Assembly (NCBI GenBank): GCA_028023455.1
Contig: JAQFVV010012510.1
Coordinates: 810,001-874,000 of the forward strand
Length of the DNA: 64,000 bases
Direction: 5' to 3'
Source: Epiperipatus broadwayi
Taxonomy: Eukaryota; Onychophora; Udeonychophora; Euonychophora; Peripatidae
Below, in pieces: positions 23,501 through 36,229 of this stretch. The notes beneath the pieces are model-generated. The model did not search any database. It saw only the letters and a program-made list of their open reading frames with translations, and was not told the origin of the DNA. A program made the position numbers and the translations under genes. Position 1 is the stretch's first letter; each line of letters starts with the position of its first letter.

Positions 23501-24825
23501 ATATTAGTTTTATATTATGCTATTAGAGTAATGCTGATATTAAAGTGAACACATACTAGTACATGATGAAATGAATAACAGTAATACTTAAGTGATGTAG
23601 CAATTTAATTAGCAAAGTTTAATTGTTTACATATGCTACATAAATATTGTTTACATAAATTTTTCTGTGTAATAATTGAAGTTCACTGATATTTATTTAA
23701 AGTCTAAGTTTTGAAAACATACTTCAGTGTTATTAGTACAGCATTTTAAAGAATGTATAATTACTTATTGGGAGTATGAGCTAATAACAGTGTAAACATC
23801 TTGTATTATCATTTTCTTATTTTTATTTTCTTTTGTTTTCTAATTTGAACTGTAAATATTGTAAATAAATTCTTAATCAAAGTTAATGTAAATAAATTTG
23901 TTTAATTTGTTTTAAAAGTGTGTCGAGTTCATTATTTTGCACCACAGCATTTGACAGCAGATAATTTGAAGAAACATAATATTTGCACAATGTGAATTTA
24001 TTAATATTATTTTAGAAATAAATACAATATTTTCCTGATTATCATTTATAAGAATTGATTGACATTATTACATTATATTACAATGGTCATAGAGTAATTA
24101 TAATGCATAATATAAGAGTACAATATTATTTATTGCCACAGATTATTAAGTTGTAAGATTTTGATCTATTCTAAAATTAAGATACTATATGAAAATAAAA
24201 GATATACATGTTATTATTATTTAATGATTGATGATATAATAGGAATAGATAAGGTTAAGTTATACCCTAAGAGTAGTATTATTATTATTATTATTATTAA
24301 AATAAGTTAGGTGTATTTAGGTTTGATATAAAATCCCATATCATACTTATTTACATGAGTTATCATTACTTTAAGATAATTAGAAGAACCTGAGATTATT
24401 TAATTATATTTTTAAAAATTAAAAGTTAAGATTTATTTATTTTATTATTATTAAAGATAGTTTATTTTATTTAAAAGCCATAAGAATGCTATAGAGGTAG
24501 TAGTAAGTTAATAAGGAGGTGATAGTATTCTTATGCCATTGAGACAATATGTTTGGAAGATATTGACTCAATGTAAATCTACTTATTACTTTGTAACTTT
24601 ACTTCACAGTCTCATGATTTTAATAAATACTTATTTAATTAGTACATACTATAGAATTATATTGATTTTGATAATTGATAATAAATTTAATTAGAATATG
24701 ATAATATAAAAGTATATTAAAGATAAACATGCAAATTTTAACTGAGCATTATAATTTAATTGAGCTAGTCGTATTTCAAATTATATTATACATAGAAGTA
24801 AGGGTACAAAGGGTAAGAGGATTTT
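20549..24825 (+). repeat. Giant palindrome, left arm
   Basis: The arm starts ATATATATTGTGCCCTTT and ends GGTAAGAGGATTTT. Its reverse complement is found at 24833-29105, base by base with scattered substitutions and small indels. The sum of paired coordinates drifts only from 49654 at the outer end to 49658 at the centre. Sampled segments suggest roughly 90 percent identity. No protein-coding gene is seen; the longest chance ORF is about 65 codons. A CCAAT/TATA promoter-like patch lies at 21492-21525. Confidence 0.95.
21483..21560 (+). promoter_or_regulatory. Promoter-like patch inside the palindrome arm
   Basis: CCAAT at 21492-21496 is followed 22 bp later by TATAAAAG at 21518-21525, then TTCAATTGTTAGGAGAGGAC about 25-40 bp downstream as a possible start region. 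The combination looks like a polymerase II core promoter, for instance of an LTR. The mirrored right arm keeps both boxes. Activity is inferred. Confidence 0.4.
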
Positions 24826-24832
24826 GTGGGCG
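24826..24832. other. Palindrome centre, 7-nt spacer
   Basis: GTGGGCG separates ATTTT (left) from AAAAT (right). The two arms could extrude as a cruciform or, once transcribed, form one long hairpin. Confidence 0.85.
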
Positions 24833-27800
24833 AAAATCCTTCTTACCTTTGTACCCTTACTTCTCGATGTATAATATAGTTTGAAATACGACTAGCTCAA
24901 TTAAATTATTATGCTTAATTAAAATTTGCATATCTATCTTTAATATACTTTTATATTATCATATTCTAATTAAATTTATTATTAATTATCAAAATCAATA
25001 TAATTCTATAGTATGTACTAATTAAATAAGTATTTATTAAAATCATGAGACTGTGAAGTAAAGTTACAAAGTAATAAGTAGATTTACATTGAGTCAATAT
25101 CTCCAAGACATTGTCTCAATGGCATAAGAATACTATTACCTCCTTATTAACTTACTACTACATCTACAGTATTCTTATGGCTTTTAAAATAAAATAAACT
25201 ATCTTTAATAATAATAAATAAATAAATCTTAACTTTTAATTTTAAAATATAATTAAATAATCTCAGGTTCTTCTAATTATCTTAAAGTAATGATAACTCA
25301 TGTAAATAAGTATGATAAGGGATTTTATATCAAACCTAAATACACCTAACTTATTCTAATAATAATAATACTCAATACTAATCTTAGGGTATAACTTAAG
25401 CTTATTTATTTCTGTTATATCATCAATCATCAAATAAATAATAATATGTATATCTTTTATTTTCATATAGTATCTTAATTTTAGAATAAATCAAAATCTT
25501 ATAATTTAATAACTTGTGGCAATAAATAATATTGTACTCTTATATTATGCATTATAATTACTCTATGACCATTGTAATATGATATGTTAATGTCAATCAA
25601 TTCTCATAAATAATCAGGAAAATATTGTATTTATTTCTAAATAGTATTAATAAATTCAATTGTGCAAATATATGTTTATCCAAATTATCTGCTGTCAAAT
25701 GCTGTGGTCAAAATAATGAACTCGACACACTTTTAAAATAAATTAAACAAATTTATTTACATTAACTTTGATTAAGAATCTATTTACAACATTTACAGTT
25801 CAAAATTAGAAAACAAAGAAAATAAAAAATATAAGAAAATAATAATACAAAATGTTTATACTGTTACCAACTTATATTCTTAATACATAATTTACATTCT
25901 TTTAAAATGCTGTACTAATAACATTGAAGTATTTTCTAACTTACACTTTAAATACATTTCAGTAAGCTTCAATTATTACACATAAATTTATGTAAATACT
26001 GTTTATGTAGCATATGTAAACAATTAAACTTTAATAATTAAATTGCTACATCAATTAAGTATTAATGTTATTAATTCCATAATGTAATAGTATGTGTTCA
26101 CTTTACTATTAGTACTACTTTAATATTATAATATAGACATTAATGTATTTATGTAACGTAATAACAAATAATTGATTATAACTTTATATTTCACTTAATG
26201 CAATTCATGCTACAGGTTTTATCAAATATGCATTACATATATGTGTTATTGAAACAATAATATTATTTAAATCATTCATTAATTTCAAATTCATAAAGTA
26301 TTATATTAGATAAATTCTATGATTCTTTTCTATGTGAAATTATTACTTTACTTTATGTGTTATTCTACTCCTTCCTAATAAATTTTCTATCTACAAAGCA
26401 TCCTTTAACTTATTTCAAAACTTCCGGAAAACAACCTTTAACTTTAAATAAATACTAATTATCCAATATATCTATACTTCATCATCTATATTCGGTAAAT
26501 CTTCAATCCAAATATAAACTTCTACATAAAACTTAATTTAATCTTTCCAATAAAACAAAAATAAAATATAGACTTTTAAACCTCTTCCTAACTTGCAATA
26601 AAATAATTACTTATGAATAACAAATATAATTCTAATACTGTAACATAAAACAAAATATCAAAATTTATTTACGAAAGAATCATATAATTATTTCTAAGCT
26701 TCTTATGTAATGTTGCATCGTATTTATATCATAAATTCAAATTATGCATATTTAAATAAAACTGTCACTGCCAATATAATGTGTGTGTATTTTAAAATAT
26801 TTATACATTCATTCAATAATATCATATCATTTGGTTGATCTAAAGAAAACATATTAAATACATCAAAATTATTCTTATTATAAAATTTTTACCATAAGCA
26901 ATGATTTAATGTACAGTCCATCTTCCAATATTCTTCGGAAATACAGCTTCATAAAATAAATCACATTTACACTCACAATCATTCTTTAACATATTACGTG
27001 TTATATTAACTATAAGATAAACTTCTGCAATTAATTATTATATTATTTTTAGTTATTATTTTAAGAAATGTACCTATCTTATTTTTAATAAATTAATAAT
27101 ATTTAAATTTTATGTTAGATAAATAAAACAGAATTCATATTACGTAACTCCAGCGATGTCTTCTTTTCACCATACAGTTCTTTAATCCTAGGCACATATT
27201 CACTAGAACACCATTTCCTGTTCCTTTACATCACGTGTTTCTTTAAAAGTTTATGAAAAATGAAAACGTTTTTTTTAAAATAAAATAAAAGTTAATTCTT
27301 CCATAAGAAATAAAATAAAATTAAAATAGTTTATAGGATCCTGATTTAGTTCTTTCCAGAATATTATTCAAAAGTTATTATTTTAATTTAGTCTATAGTT
27401 AATAAAATTATCATTTAATTATTCTAATTGACTTGGACGTCCACGTATTACTTGCGCATTTCTTAACAAAATATCCAGGTAAGAATAAGCTTTTCATCTA
27501 AAACGACCAGCGTTTAAATTATTTCAATATAATAATTTTATTATATTAAGATTTTTAGCTAATTATATTTTTCAATTTATTTGCCTTTTAAAATTGTCAA
27601 CATTCAGTCTTTTAAACAGAAAGACTTAACAAGGCAAGTATTTTAAAACTACTTTTATTTCCAATATCTTAACTTAAGATATATATTTAGATTTATAGCT
27701 TGCAAAATACTTTCTTCATAAAGAAGTATTTTATTCTTTAAAATATCTATTTTCTAATAGTCAATAACAATTAGCTTTTAAAATTATATACTGTCCAAAA

Positions 27801-29105
27801 TACTACTTTTCTCCATCTTGTAATTTTCCAAACTAATCCAGCGTTTGTCATATTTCTAGTATAAAGTTTCCGATATATTTTCACTATATATGATGTTCCC
27901 ATGACTATTTGCTTGTAAATTGAGCTTGATATAGAGACGATCGATAGGGAAAATTAAATTAACACTGCATGTCTATCATTTAAAACTTTTATAACTTATT
28001 TACAAGACACTCTTATAATTTTGAAAAATGATTTTAAAAGCGTCTACAAAATTTACGTAGCTATTTTTAATAACACAATTAACTTGAAAAATCAATCACA
28101 GAGTCCTCTCCTAACAATTGAACTAAGCTTTTATACCGGAAGAAACTTCCCATTTGATTGGTACATTTAAACAATCAACTTGCTGGCTTATTTACATATT
28201 TACCAACAACATAAAATTTAAAAATAAATAATGACTTATTTAACATTTAATATTTATTACATTATTAAATCTTTTAAAATAATCTTTATCGTTTATTTAA
28301 ATCTATTAAACACTTTTAAAAAGTATATTATTTTACTTGATTTTAATTTTAACTTTTATAAGATCATTTTTAAACAAACTAAGTCTTATCTATACGTTAT
28401 ATTTTTAAAGCAATATTTTAAAAATCAGATTTAATATCTCACATTGAATATCTTTATTTTATTTCGTGATAGCTTACGTATTATTTATAAATTTTATAAC
28501 ATGATTTTTAAAATAGTTGTGCAACTTTATTAGATAACTTCCAAGCATGTGTGTGCATATTTAACTAACATCTGTCTTTTTTTTTACAATAAAAGAAACG
28601 CTTCTCATAATCTAAAAATAACTAACAATTGCATTTTTTAAAATAAATATTTTTAAAATAAATAAGATATTATAACAGATTTTAAAATAATTATTTGATA
28701 TCATTAAAATCAAATATTAATCTTCTATTTAAGTATTTATAATAATTAAAAATATTTATATTCTTTTATAACATTATTTTATTAATAATAAATATATGCA
28801 TTTAATTTTAACTTGTCTTTTAAATACTTTAGCTTTAAATATTTATTTATTAAATCTATTAATGCAGTATTGATTATGGCCATTTTTCCAACTATATATT
28901 ATAATCATCATCATTTAAAATGTCTCTCTCAATATCAGCACAATTTCACATATCAAATATTCATAGATTGCTTTAATTAAACCCTTTGAAATATTACCAT
29001 AAGCAAAATTAACATCACATATTCAAATATATCTTAAATTTAAAATTTTTAATAGATTATCACAAAAATTAGATGGTGACCCATACAAAAGGGCACAATA
29101 TATAT
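24833..29105 (-). repeat. Giant palindrome, right arm
   Basis: This is the inverted copy of 20549-24825, ending GGGCACAATATATAT. Mismatches are spread along the whole length, so the arms have not been kept identical by recent gene conversion. No obvious target-site duplication flanks the structure. It contains the mirrored promoter patch at 28128-28161. Confidence 0.95.
28128..28161 (-). promoter_or_regulatory. Mirrored promoter-like patch in the right arm
   Basis: On the minus strand CCAAT (28161-28157) and TATAAAAG (28135-28128) are both retained, with the same spacing as on the left. Transcription from the two patches would converge on the palindrome centre. Confidence 0.35.
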
Positions 29106-31280
29106 ATTGAAATTAATCAGATTGAATAGTGAGAATTAGATGCATTTATTATTCTCTTTCTTTTAATACTTTTAAAATAATGTGATTAATTTTGTTTTTA
29201 ATTATATAAAAAACTTACCCGTATCTATCTACAGATTTTTTTTTTTTAATCTGCAAATTTACTTAAAAATATATTACATAAAACAACTGATATTTCTTTC
29301 AAAAGTATATAATTTTTGACAGATCTTATTTTGTATTTATAAAGTACTGTATTTAATATTTTTGAAAATTAATGAGATTTTAAGAGATAAAAGAATTTAA
29401 GATTTGTTAGAAATTTCAGGATTAATGAAATTCCAAAAAACTAAATAAAACTTTTTAGATATTGCTACTTTTTTAACAACTTATCTGTTTCAAAATCCAC
29501 TGATTCAATAACTTGCAGTTAGAAATAACTATTGCCTTTTGTTTTATCACTATTATCGTTTCTAATTTTACAATTAATTGTATCATTTCAGTATGTTATT
29601 CACCATGCAAGAAAATCTAAGCCAGACTTTTTTTGGTTCTTTTCTCGTCCTTTCCACTATTATGATAGCCAGAAGAATTCTCATATAAACATATAACTTA
29701 AAATGATTGTATTGTAGGGTCGAAAATTATAAAAAGTTATACCTTATAATTCTTGTTAAACATGAAGGAAAGAATCTTTTATAAGATAGGTAAACAAAAA
29801 AAATCAAGTTAATTTATTTTGAAAACAAAATTAAAGATTAAATGACACCTTAGCAGATAAGATGGTTAACTAATGAACTTAATAAACATCTTTTTTAATC
29901 AACTAGTAGCTTATCTATAAAAGAATGAAAGTGTTTGTCTGTCAAGTAGTTGAAATTATTAAGTTGAAGTTAGAAATGAAGGAAAATTCCACAGAAGAGA
30001 GAAACCATAAGATTGGCAGTTATCATTAATTGATTCTAATAGTTGGATGTTGGGAAAGAAAATAATCTAACATTGGAAAAGATACCTTTTGCCATGTTGA
30101 CACTGTTATGATTTATAGAATAAATGTACTAATCATCATTCCCATGCTATATAATTGTTGAAAGTGAAAGAATGTTATTTCTTGTATAACCTCAAAGAAT
30201 AATCTTCTGAAATAATAGTCTATTGCCCATATGACCATTTGACATATAGAACTGAACCACAAGTCTGACTGCTAAATTGCTTGCCTAAAAGTAATGATAA
30301 TATCTATCTTCTTAAAAAAATTTGTGAAACAATACACATTACAGCATAAGCTGTGCAAGTATTACAGATAATCTTGCCATGGTTTTAAAAAACAATATAA
30401 CAATTTTGAACATTGCAATCCAATAAAAGAAATCAACCCATCAAATAATGTGTTACTGTCAGCTTCAATAATAGCTGTATGAGATACCTAAGATATGCAT
30501 ATGATTGTCAAGGTAATTTTATCAGGAAGAACTATTTTTATTCAAAATTAAGAAAGAGCTAAATTTTTTATAATTAATAAATTATTTATTTTTAGATATT
30601 TGATATTGTAAATATTATATGGAAAATTTTTGACAGGATTTTTTATTTATATATTTTTCTTTTTCCCATGACAATGTATTATTTTATTCAACTATATTAT
30701 GAACGAAATAGAGTGCATCTGATTTTTGTAATAGCTCAATGACGCTGTGTTGTGTACAGAGGAAACTCTCAAACCCAACCACATGATAGAGACTTTATAA
30801 AAATAAGAGTGGCTGTCTTATCTTTAACCTAAATTCTGATTTATGTAAGCCAATTTGAAGTGTCTTGGTTTGAGAGACTGAAGATGTTACTGTGTTCACT
30901 TTTACATCCATTACTTTCTTTTGTGTATGTATTTCTTTTTCTTTCTACTATAAATTAACATGCTCTCAAGGTTACTTATCTTTTGTGGGGTTTTTTTAAG
31001 AAAGACTGATTGAATGAACACATTCACATATCTTTTTAACAACTAGATTTTAGTATTGCAAATATGCTCTTTCAATTTATTTTTCCAGTCTTTTTCATAA
31101 TTGCATTATTCTATTTTTGCTTTATTTTGTTGATTTCCTAATATATATATAATATTAAATTAATGGTGTGAACATCGTAGTCAAACTGTGTACATAAAAT
31201 AATGAAACATATTTTTAAATTATTTATGTGTGTATATATATTCTATAAAGAAATATGATAATTGTTTTATATTCTTTTAG

Positions 31281-31345
31281 TTAGCAAACACTGAAGAGTA
31301 TATTGATGGAGCCATAACAGGAAATCTTGGAGAGGTTTTAATTCG
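31281..31345 (+). CDS. SNRPF: SNRPF exon 3 (start of Sm2 region)
   Basis: The exon is 65 nt and encodes [21 protein letters not shown] plus the first two bases of an arginine codon. The acceptor is TTCTTTTAG and the donor GTAAGC. The segment ends the Sm1/loop region and enters Sm2. In human Sm F the equivalent is [22 protein letters not shown], so only a few conservative changes are present. Confidence 0.97.
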
Positions 31346-33179
31346 GTAAGCTGCAAATAGTTCTTTTTATTCTTTGATTTTTCTTTTTTATTGTTACAAA
31401 TTTTTTTTTAAATATGTATTGTTTTGGTTTGTTTTTTTAAACAAGAAATGTTTTGTATTCAAATTTTAATATTCTTTAGACATTCTTATTTTATAAGTTT
31501 GATGTTGTATTTACAAAGTTAAAATGAAAAAAATATAAGCATTTCAATCTTTTAAAGTTATTTAGATTTAATTTATATTATATGGATTTTTTTTTAAATA
31601 AAATTTTCACTTTAAATTTAAGATATAGCAGATTTTCTCCTTGTAGGTAGGATGCCGTTATTCCAAAACCCATGCAGTCAAAAAGTTTTGTTTTTCAAAC
31701 ATAAAATTCTAACCTCTTCACTTTTCAGCAGCTGTATTAGATTTTTGGAAACTTTGATTTAATACATACTTTATGTGATAACTTCACTTTTAAGTGGTAT
31801 ATGTTATCAGAAAAGTAATATATCAAGAAATGTAATAAAACTGAAAAAAATATAGACATTATATACTCAAAATAGTAAAAAAAAAAGATTTTTATACTTT
31901 GAAAAATTATTTTTATATTTTTAATAACAGGTTCTTTAAATTCCTTACAAAATTTCCAATAAAATGGTATATCACATGACATACCTAAGATAGTCCATCA
32001 TTCCAAAACATCAAAAAATAAAGACATTGATATTTTTCATTTTCCTAGAAATCCCATGCCTATTTCTTCCTTATTAGGTATCTATATAATCATTGAAGAG
32101 AAAGTAATAGAAAAGAACAAGTCTAAAATAGTCTTTAGGTTGTCAGTGGCTCAGATACAATACATACAAAGGTAAACAGAGAAAACAAGTTTAGATTTAA
32201 TACAATATAGAATATTAATAATAATAATGCTATTTTTATAATCTTTTATTTTTCATTTAATAAAAAAAGATTTTACTATTAAGTAGAGTCCATCTAAAGT
32301 ATAAAATCAAGTGATTACTGTAAAATGGTTATTTACAAGTAATTAAATGTTATTGCAACTATACGGCAAAAGAATAAATTCAAAAATAAAAATGTTGATG
32401 TAACTTATCTATTAGAATTATTCATGACTTCTCATATGATTACAAAGTCAAAGCAACAATAATTGACTAATCAGATAACACTCCTGAATAAAGCTAAATG
32501 AGGTGAGGTTGATAAACAATAAAGCAGTCTCTCTGAAAACTTGGTTTGTGTCTTAATCAATACTATAGTCAATAAAACCTGCATGCCTTTTTTCTAGGCA
32601 GGTAACACAATATTTTTTTTTTTTTTTAATATTATAAAACTACTAAGAATACACCTTGAGTAACCAGATATCAGAAGTTGTATTTTTATCTATGAAAAAC
32701 TATATAGTACACACGGACAATGACATTATTAAATGTTACTGTAATTGGTAAATTTCTTAATAGTTTTTTATCAACTATACCTTTCTATGTATCTGATACA
32801 TAGTTCTAATGTTTACATCGTAATGATCATATTTACATATATAACTGTGGTAACATGTATATCTAATTGGGGTAAATATTATTGCAGTTTTTACTTTTAA
32901 TATTTGGATTTTTTTTGTTAAAATTTAGACAAGAAAACATATAAAAAGAATATCATAAATGATTTTTTCCATCTATTTTTCTATAAAATAATAACTAAAA
33001 AAAAAAAATTTTACGAGTGATTGAAAATCTTGAAATAACATTCAATCATAAAAAGTCTAATTCATCAGGAAAAAAGATTGTGCAGTAAAGATAATCTCTA
33101 TATTTATGAGCAAAGATGGCTTGTTAATTTTTTTTTTTTTTTTTTTTTTTAAGCGTTATAATTACTATTACTTTTAAGA

Positions 33180-33654
33180 CATCATTACCAAAAATTATGA
33201 AACTTAATTTGACAGCCCCATGAGCAGAAATCACGATCAATGCTTGAATCAGTTGAATAACCATTATTCTCTGCTATAAATTTTTCGGTAAACATTAAAC
33301 CATAATATACAGAAAAAGAATCAGAATTAAAACCAATTCTTTTTTTTATGTTGCATTTCAAGTATACAATAGTCAATAATATGTTTAAAAATACATATAT
33401 AGAAGCAACAAAGATTACAAATTATAAAATTATCATAGAAAAGCCTTTTTCGGCAAATTATGTTTTTTGCCCTTTTCAATATATCTCCAGAATATGATTT
33501 AAAGTACATATAGCGACATCTATATCAATACATGAGAGAAGACAGATAAACAAATGGATATCCGACATGATCTATTACATGATTTTTTTTTTCAAACCTA
33601 CTACAAAATTACTGTTATATATATTGAATTGATATATCCACATATATTAATTAA
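33180..33654 (-). other. Probable 3' non-coding end of the Penelope-like element
   Basis: The region lies downstream of the GIY-YIG stop on the minus strand. Minus-strand text includes ATGTCGCTATATGTACTT, then GGAGATATATTGAAAAGGGC. Two short frames (YFKSYSGDILKRAK and later text) are open but show no known domain. No hammerhead core was found here. Its assignment to the element rests on position only. Confidence 0.35.
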
Positions 33655-34134
33655 TTAACTATCCATTAACCATTTATTATTCAACTTAATGGATGTTTTG
33701 TATATATTCATACAGTTGCTTTTTTTATATATGATATAGTTTGTTTCATATATTTTACGTCTAGTAACATTTTTAATATAATCAAGAACACTTATATTAT
33801 CAATACAATTTATTTTATGTCCATTCTGCAAATAATGAACATATAACGCAGATCTATTATCTTTCCTAGCAATAGCATCATGTTCTTTAGCTCTTTCTCC
33901 CAGTTGCTTTGCCGTCTGGCCATAGTAAACCATATTACAAAAATTACATCTAATTTTATAAACCATTCCTCTCTTATATTTTATATCATCTTTCATCCTA
34001 CAATTACTTATCAATTTACCTAAATTTTTGCTATTAGCCCATCCCACATTAATGTTTTTATCTATATAATTTTTCCTTTTTTTATTTAATATATTATATA
34101 CACTAAACAAATATGAAATTTTTATCCACTTCTT
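33655..34134 (-). pseudogene. GIY-YIG endonuclease domain of the Penelope-like element
   Basis: The segment is in the same frame as the reverse transcriptase and follows its TAA stop directly; the first open residues are KKWIKISYLFSVYN. The domain contains NINVGWANSKNLGKL, then GMVYKIRCNFCNMVYYGQT (the GIY...YIG motif with the CxxC of Penelope endonucleases), and LGERAKEHD (conserved Arg and Glu/His positions). It ends NKWLMDS at 33655. In intact elements this domain is fused to the RT and nicks the target. Here it could be made only by stop readthrough, or from a TTG/internal start. Confidence 0.8.
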
Positions 34135-35940
34135 TTATTTATTAGTCCTACATCTATTATTATTCGTGCTATTTACCCCATATCGTGAAAAATTGTCACT
34201 ACTATGCGCTGCATATCCATATCCCATATATGTTTGTTTAAATTTATCCTTCTGTAACATAGCAATATTTCTATCAGTATTAAATCTATCGTTCTTATAT
34301 TTAAAATTCTTTATTACACTCATCTTTTGTATCCATGGTTGTTTTGAATCAATTGATATAATTTTCCTTAATTTATAATCTTTAATAAAATGCTTAATTA
34401 TACTATCATTATTTTGATTTAAAATAATTTCAATATCTAAATACCTTATTTCATTATCAATTTCTTTCATAGTAAACCTAATATTATCAACATTATTATT
34501 AAATTGTTTATATAATTTATATATTGCCCTCTTATTACCAATTATCAAACTATCATCTACATATCTAAAATAATGTAGTACTTCTTTTTTAATTATACTG
34601 CCTTTTATAATATTGATTTCCATGTCATTAATGAACATAGATGCCATAAGCCCACTAATCGCGCATCCCATTACCCATCCCTTATTTATACTCCAATATT
34701 CGTTATTATATTTAAAATATAAACTATTATTTATTAGGTTCAATGCTTCATTTGTAATACTAATTATGCTATCATCATTGATATATATAGATAAAGCCTT
34801 TTTGATGATACTAATACTTTTAATTCTAGGGATACTAGGGTACATCCACTCTATGCCCATCACAAAGATACTGTGGTTTCTATTTATATTCATCATATTT
34901 AATTTATCAATAATAGCCTCTGTATTTTTTATACAATATTGCCCATAACCAATTATATCAGCTATCCATTTGTTTAAATATTTACAAAATTTATGTAAAA
35001 TGAAATTGCTATAATTAAATAATAATCTCAAAGGGTTATCTTCCTTATGCGTTTTTACCTTACAAAATATATATGGGTTTTCATATGAATTAGGATATAA
35101 AGAATAATATTGATTATCACTTATAATGTTATTAAGCTTCATCTTTTTTAACAATTTTATATATTTATTTTTTATATTATTTGTAGGATCTTTAGATAAT
35201 CTACTATACCCCTCATTTTTTATTACACTATCTATTCTATCATTATAGTACTTAGCGTACATTATAACAAAACGACAACCTTTATCTTCTTTACTTATTA
35301 CAATCCCATAGCCATTACATATATATCTAATTTCGTTTATTATTTTCCTATAGTTATTATCCTTATTAGAAATATTAAGTTTGTATAAATGTCTATTTAA
35401 AATACAATGTAATTTCTTTTTCTCCCCATATGAAATATGTGCCAATTCAATGTCTGTTATAATCCTCTTCTTTATATCTTTGTCTATAAATGGGATAAAT
35501 GATGGATATTTACTCAGTAAATTACTTTGTTCACGTGAAAATTTATAGTCCGTTAAATTTACAAAATTGTCTGAAACATGTTTTTTATATTCTATAGACT
35601 TATAAGATTGCTGAATATTATCATATCTGCATGATCCATTAGTGGAAAATTTATTAATCAGCCATTCCCATTTTTTAGTATATTTAAGGTGTATTTTATA
35701 ATTCCATTTATTACGATAATTATTTAAGAAAGCTTTGAAATTATCCCAAACATTTATACCCTTTAATATTGGTTTTATAATTTTATTTAAGCTTCTAAAT
35801 CTATCCAAACTTCTTTTAAAAATGTAGTATTTTTCATTTATAAAAATCTGCAACAAACAATTCTCCAATTTATATATTAATTTAATATTATTTGAGATCT
35901 TTTTATTCCTTCTAACATTAATTATACATGCTTTAGGCAT
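34135..35940 (-). CDS. Penelope-like reverse transcriptase, 601 codons
   Basis: This is a long open frame from an ATG to TAA. Family marks in order: ISKEDKGCRFVIM (about residues 215-227), PYIFCKVKTHKEDNPLRLLF (about 289-308), MGIEWMYPSIP (361-371, motif A), KGWVMGCAISGLMASMFI (420-437, motif B), FRYVDDSLI (458-466, motif C with the YVDD pair), and FTMKEIDNEIRYLDIEI (489-505). In motif A the first catalytic aspartate, five residues before the Tyr of YPSIP, is glycine (codon GGC at 34857-34855). The enzyme is probably dead. The start used here may be internal, because related text continues upstream after a frameshift. Confidence 0.85.
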   Translation of the reverse strand: MPKACIINVRRNKKISNNIKLIYKLENCLLQIFINEKYYIFKRSLDRFRSLNKIIKPILKGINVWDNFKAFLNNYRNKWNYKIHLKYTKKWEWLINKFSTNGSCRYDNIQQSYKSIEYKKHVSDNFVNLTDYKFSREQSNLLSKYPSFIPFIDKDIKKRIITDIELAHISYGEKKKLHCILNRHLYKLNISNKDNNYRKIINEIRYICNGYGIVISKEDKGCRFVIMYAKYYNDRIDSVIKNEGYSRLSKDPTNNIKNKYIKLLKKMKLNNIISDNQYYSLYPNSYENPYIFCKVKTHKEDNPLRLLFNYSNFILHKFCKYLNKWIADIIGYGQYCIKNTEAIIDKLNMMNINRNHSIFVMGIEWMYPSIPRIKSISIIKKALSIYINDDSIISITNEALNLINNSLYFKYNNEYWSINKGWVMGCAISGLMASMFINDMEINIIKGSIIKKEVLHYFRYVDDSLIIGNKRAIYKLYKQFNNNVDNIRFTMKEIDNEIRYLDIEIILNQNNDSIIKHFIKDYKLRKIISIDSKQPWIQKMSVIKNFKYKNDRFNTDRNIAMLQKDKFKQTYMGYGYAAHSSDNFSRYGVNSTNNNRCRTNK

Positions 35941-35987
35941 AACCTTATGTAATTTACAATTATTTAAATATGATAATTGACCTTTTA

Positions 35988-36085
35988 TTTTTTTCCATAT
36001 GTAAACATAATTTAGTTAATTTCTTTACCTTAATCAAATCAATCGTATCCAAATTATCTCTCATATACTTCCATAAATGCTCCAT
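35988..36085 (-). pseudogene. N-terminal segment of the Penelope-like RT, frameshifted
   Basis: From an ATG at 36085 the minus strand reads MEHLWKYMRDNLDTIDLIKV and on to CLHMEK. It then loses the frame at an A7 run (35988-35994). The next frame continues IKGQLSYLNNCKLHKV into the ATG at 35940. The usual protein is therefore longer than 601 residues, and one homopolymer indel separates the parts. Confidence 0.6.
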
Positions 36086-36229
36086 ATCCCAAACAACCGC
36101 AGTATTAATTCAAAGGTAACGTTATAAATAATATTGAAATTACTGTATAGAAAAAGTGGAGAATAATACTACTCCAAATATTGTGTAATTACTAACCAAT
36201 ATTAATAAATTTTGAAGATAGTTCACATT

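Larger units (their letters stand above)
33655..36085 (-). mobile_element. Penelope-like retroelement (RT plus GIY-YIG endonuclease)
   Basis: On the minus strand an N-terminal segment, a reverse transcriptase and a GIY-YIG endonuclease follow each other in the order of EN-positive Penelope-like elements. The breaks are few: a frameshift at the A7 run 35988-35994, one in-frame TAA at 34135-34137, and a changed RT catalytic position. It is one of the best preserved mobile elements in the window. It sits antisense in SNRPF intron 3. Confidence 0.85.

Noticed and set aside
24270-24300. ATT repeat in the palindrome as a CRISPR-like or satellite array
   Set aside because: It is a simple trinucleotide run; no spaced direct repeats occur anywhere in the window.
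28231-28434. ORF of 67 codons in the palindrome right arm
   Set aside because: Low-complexity Phe/Ile/Lys/Leu text from A/T-rich DNA and not kept in the mirrored left arm.
34613-34948. Plus-strand ORF of 111 codons over the Penelope-like element
   Set aside because: It lies antisense to the conserved RT motifs A and B and has no domain of its own.
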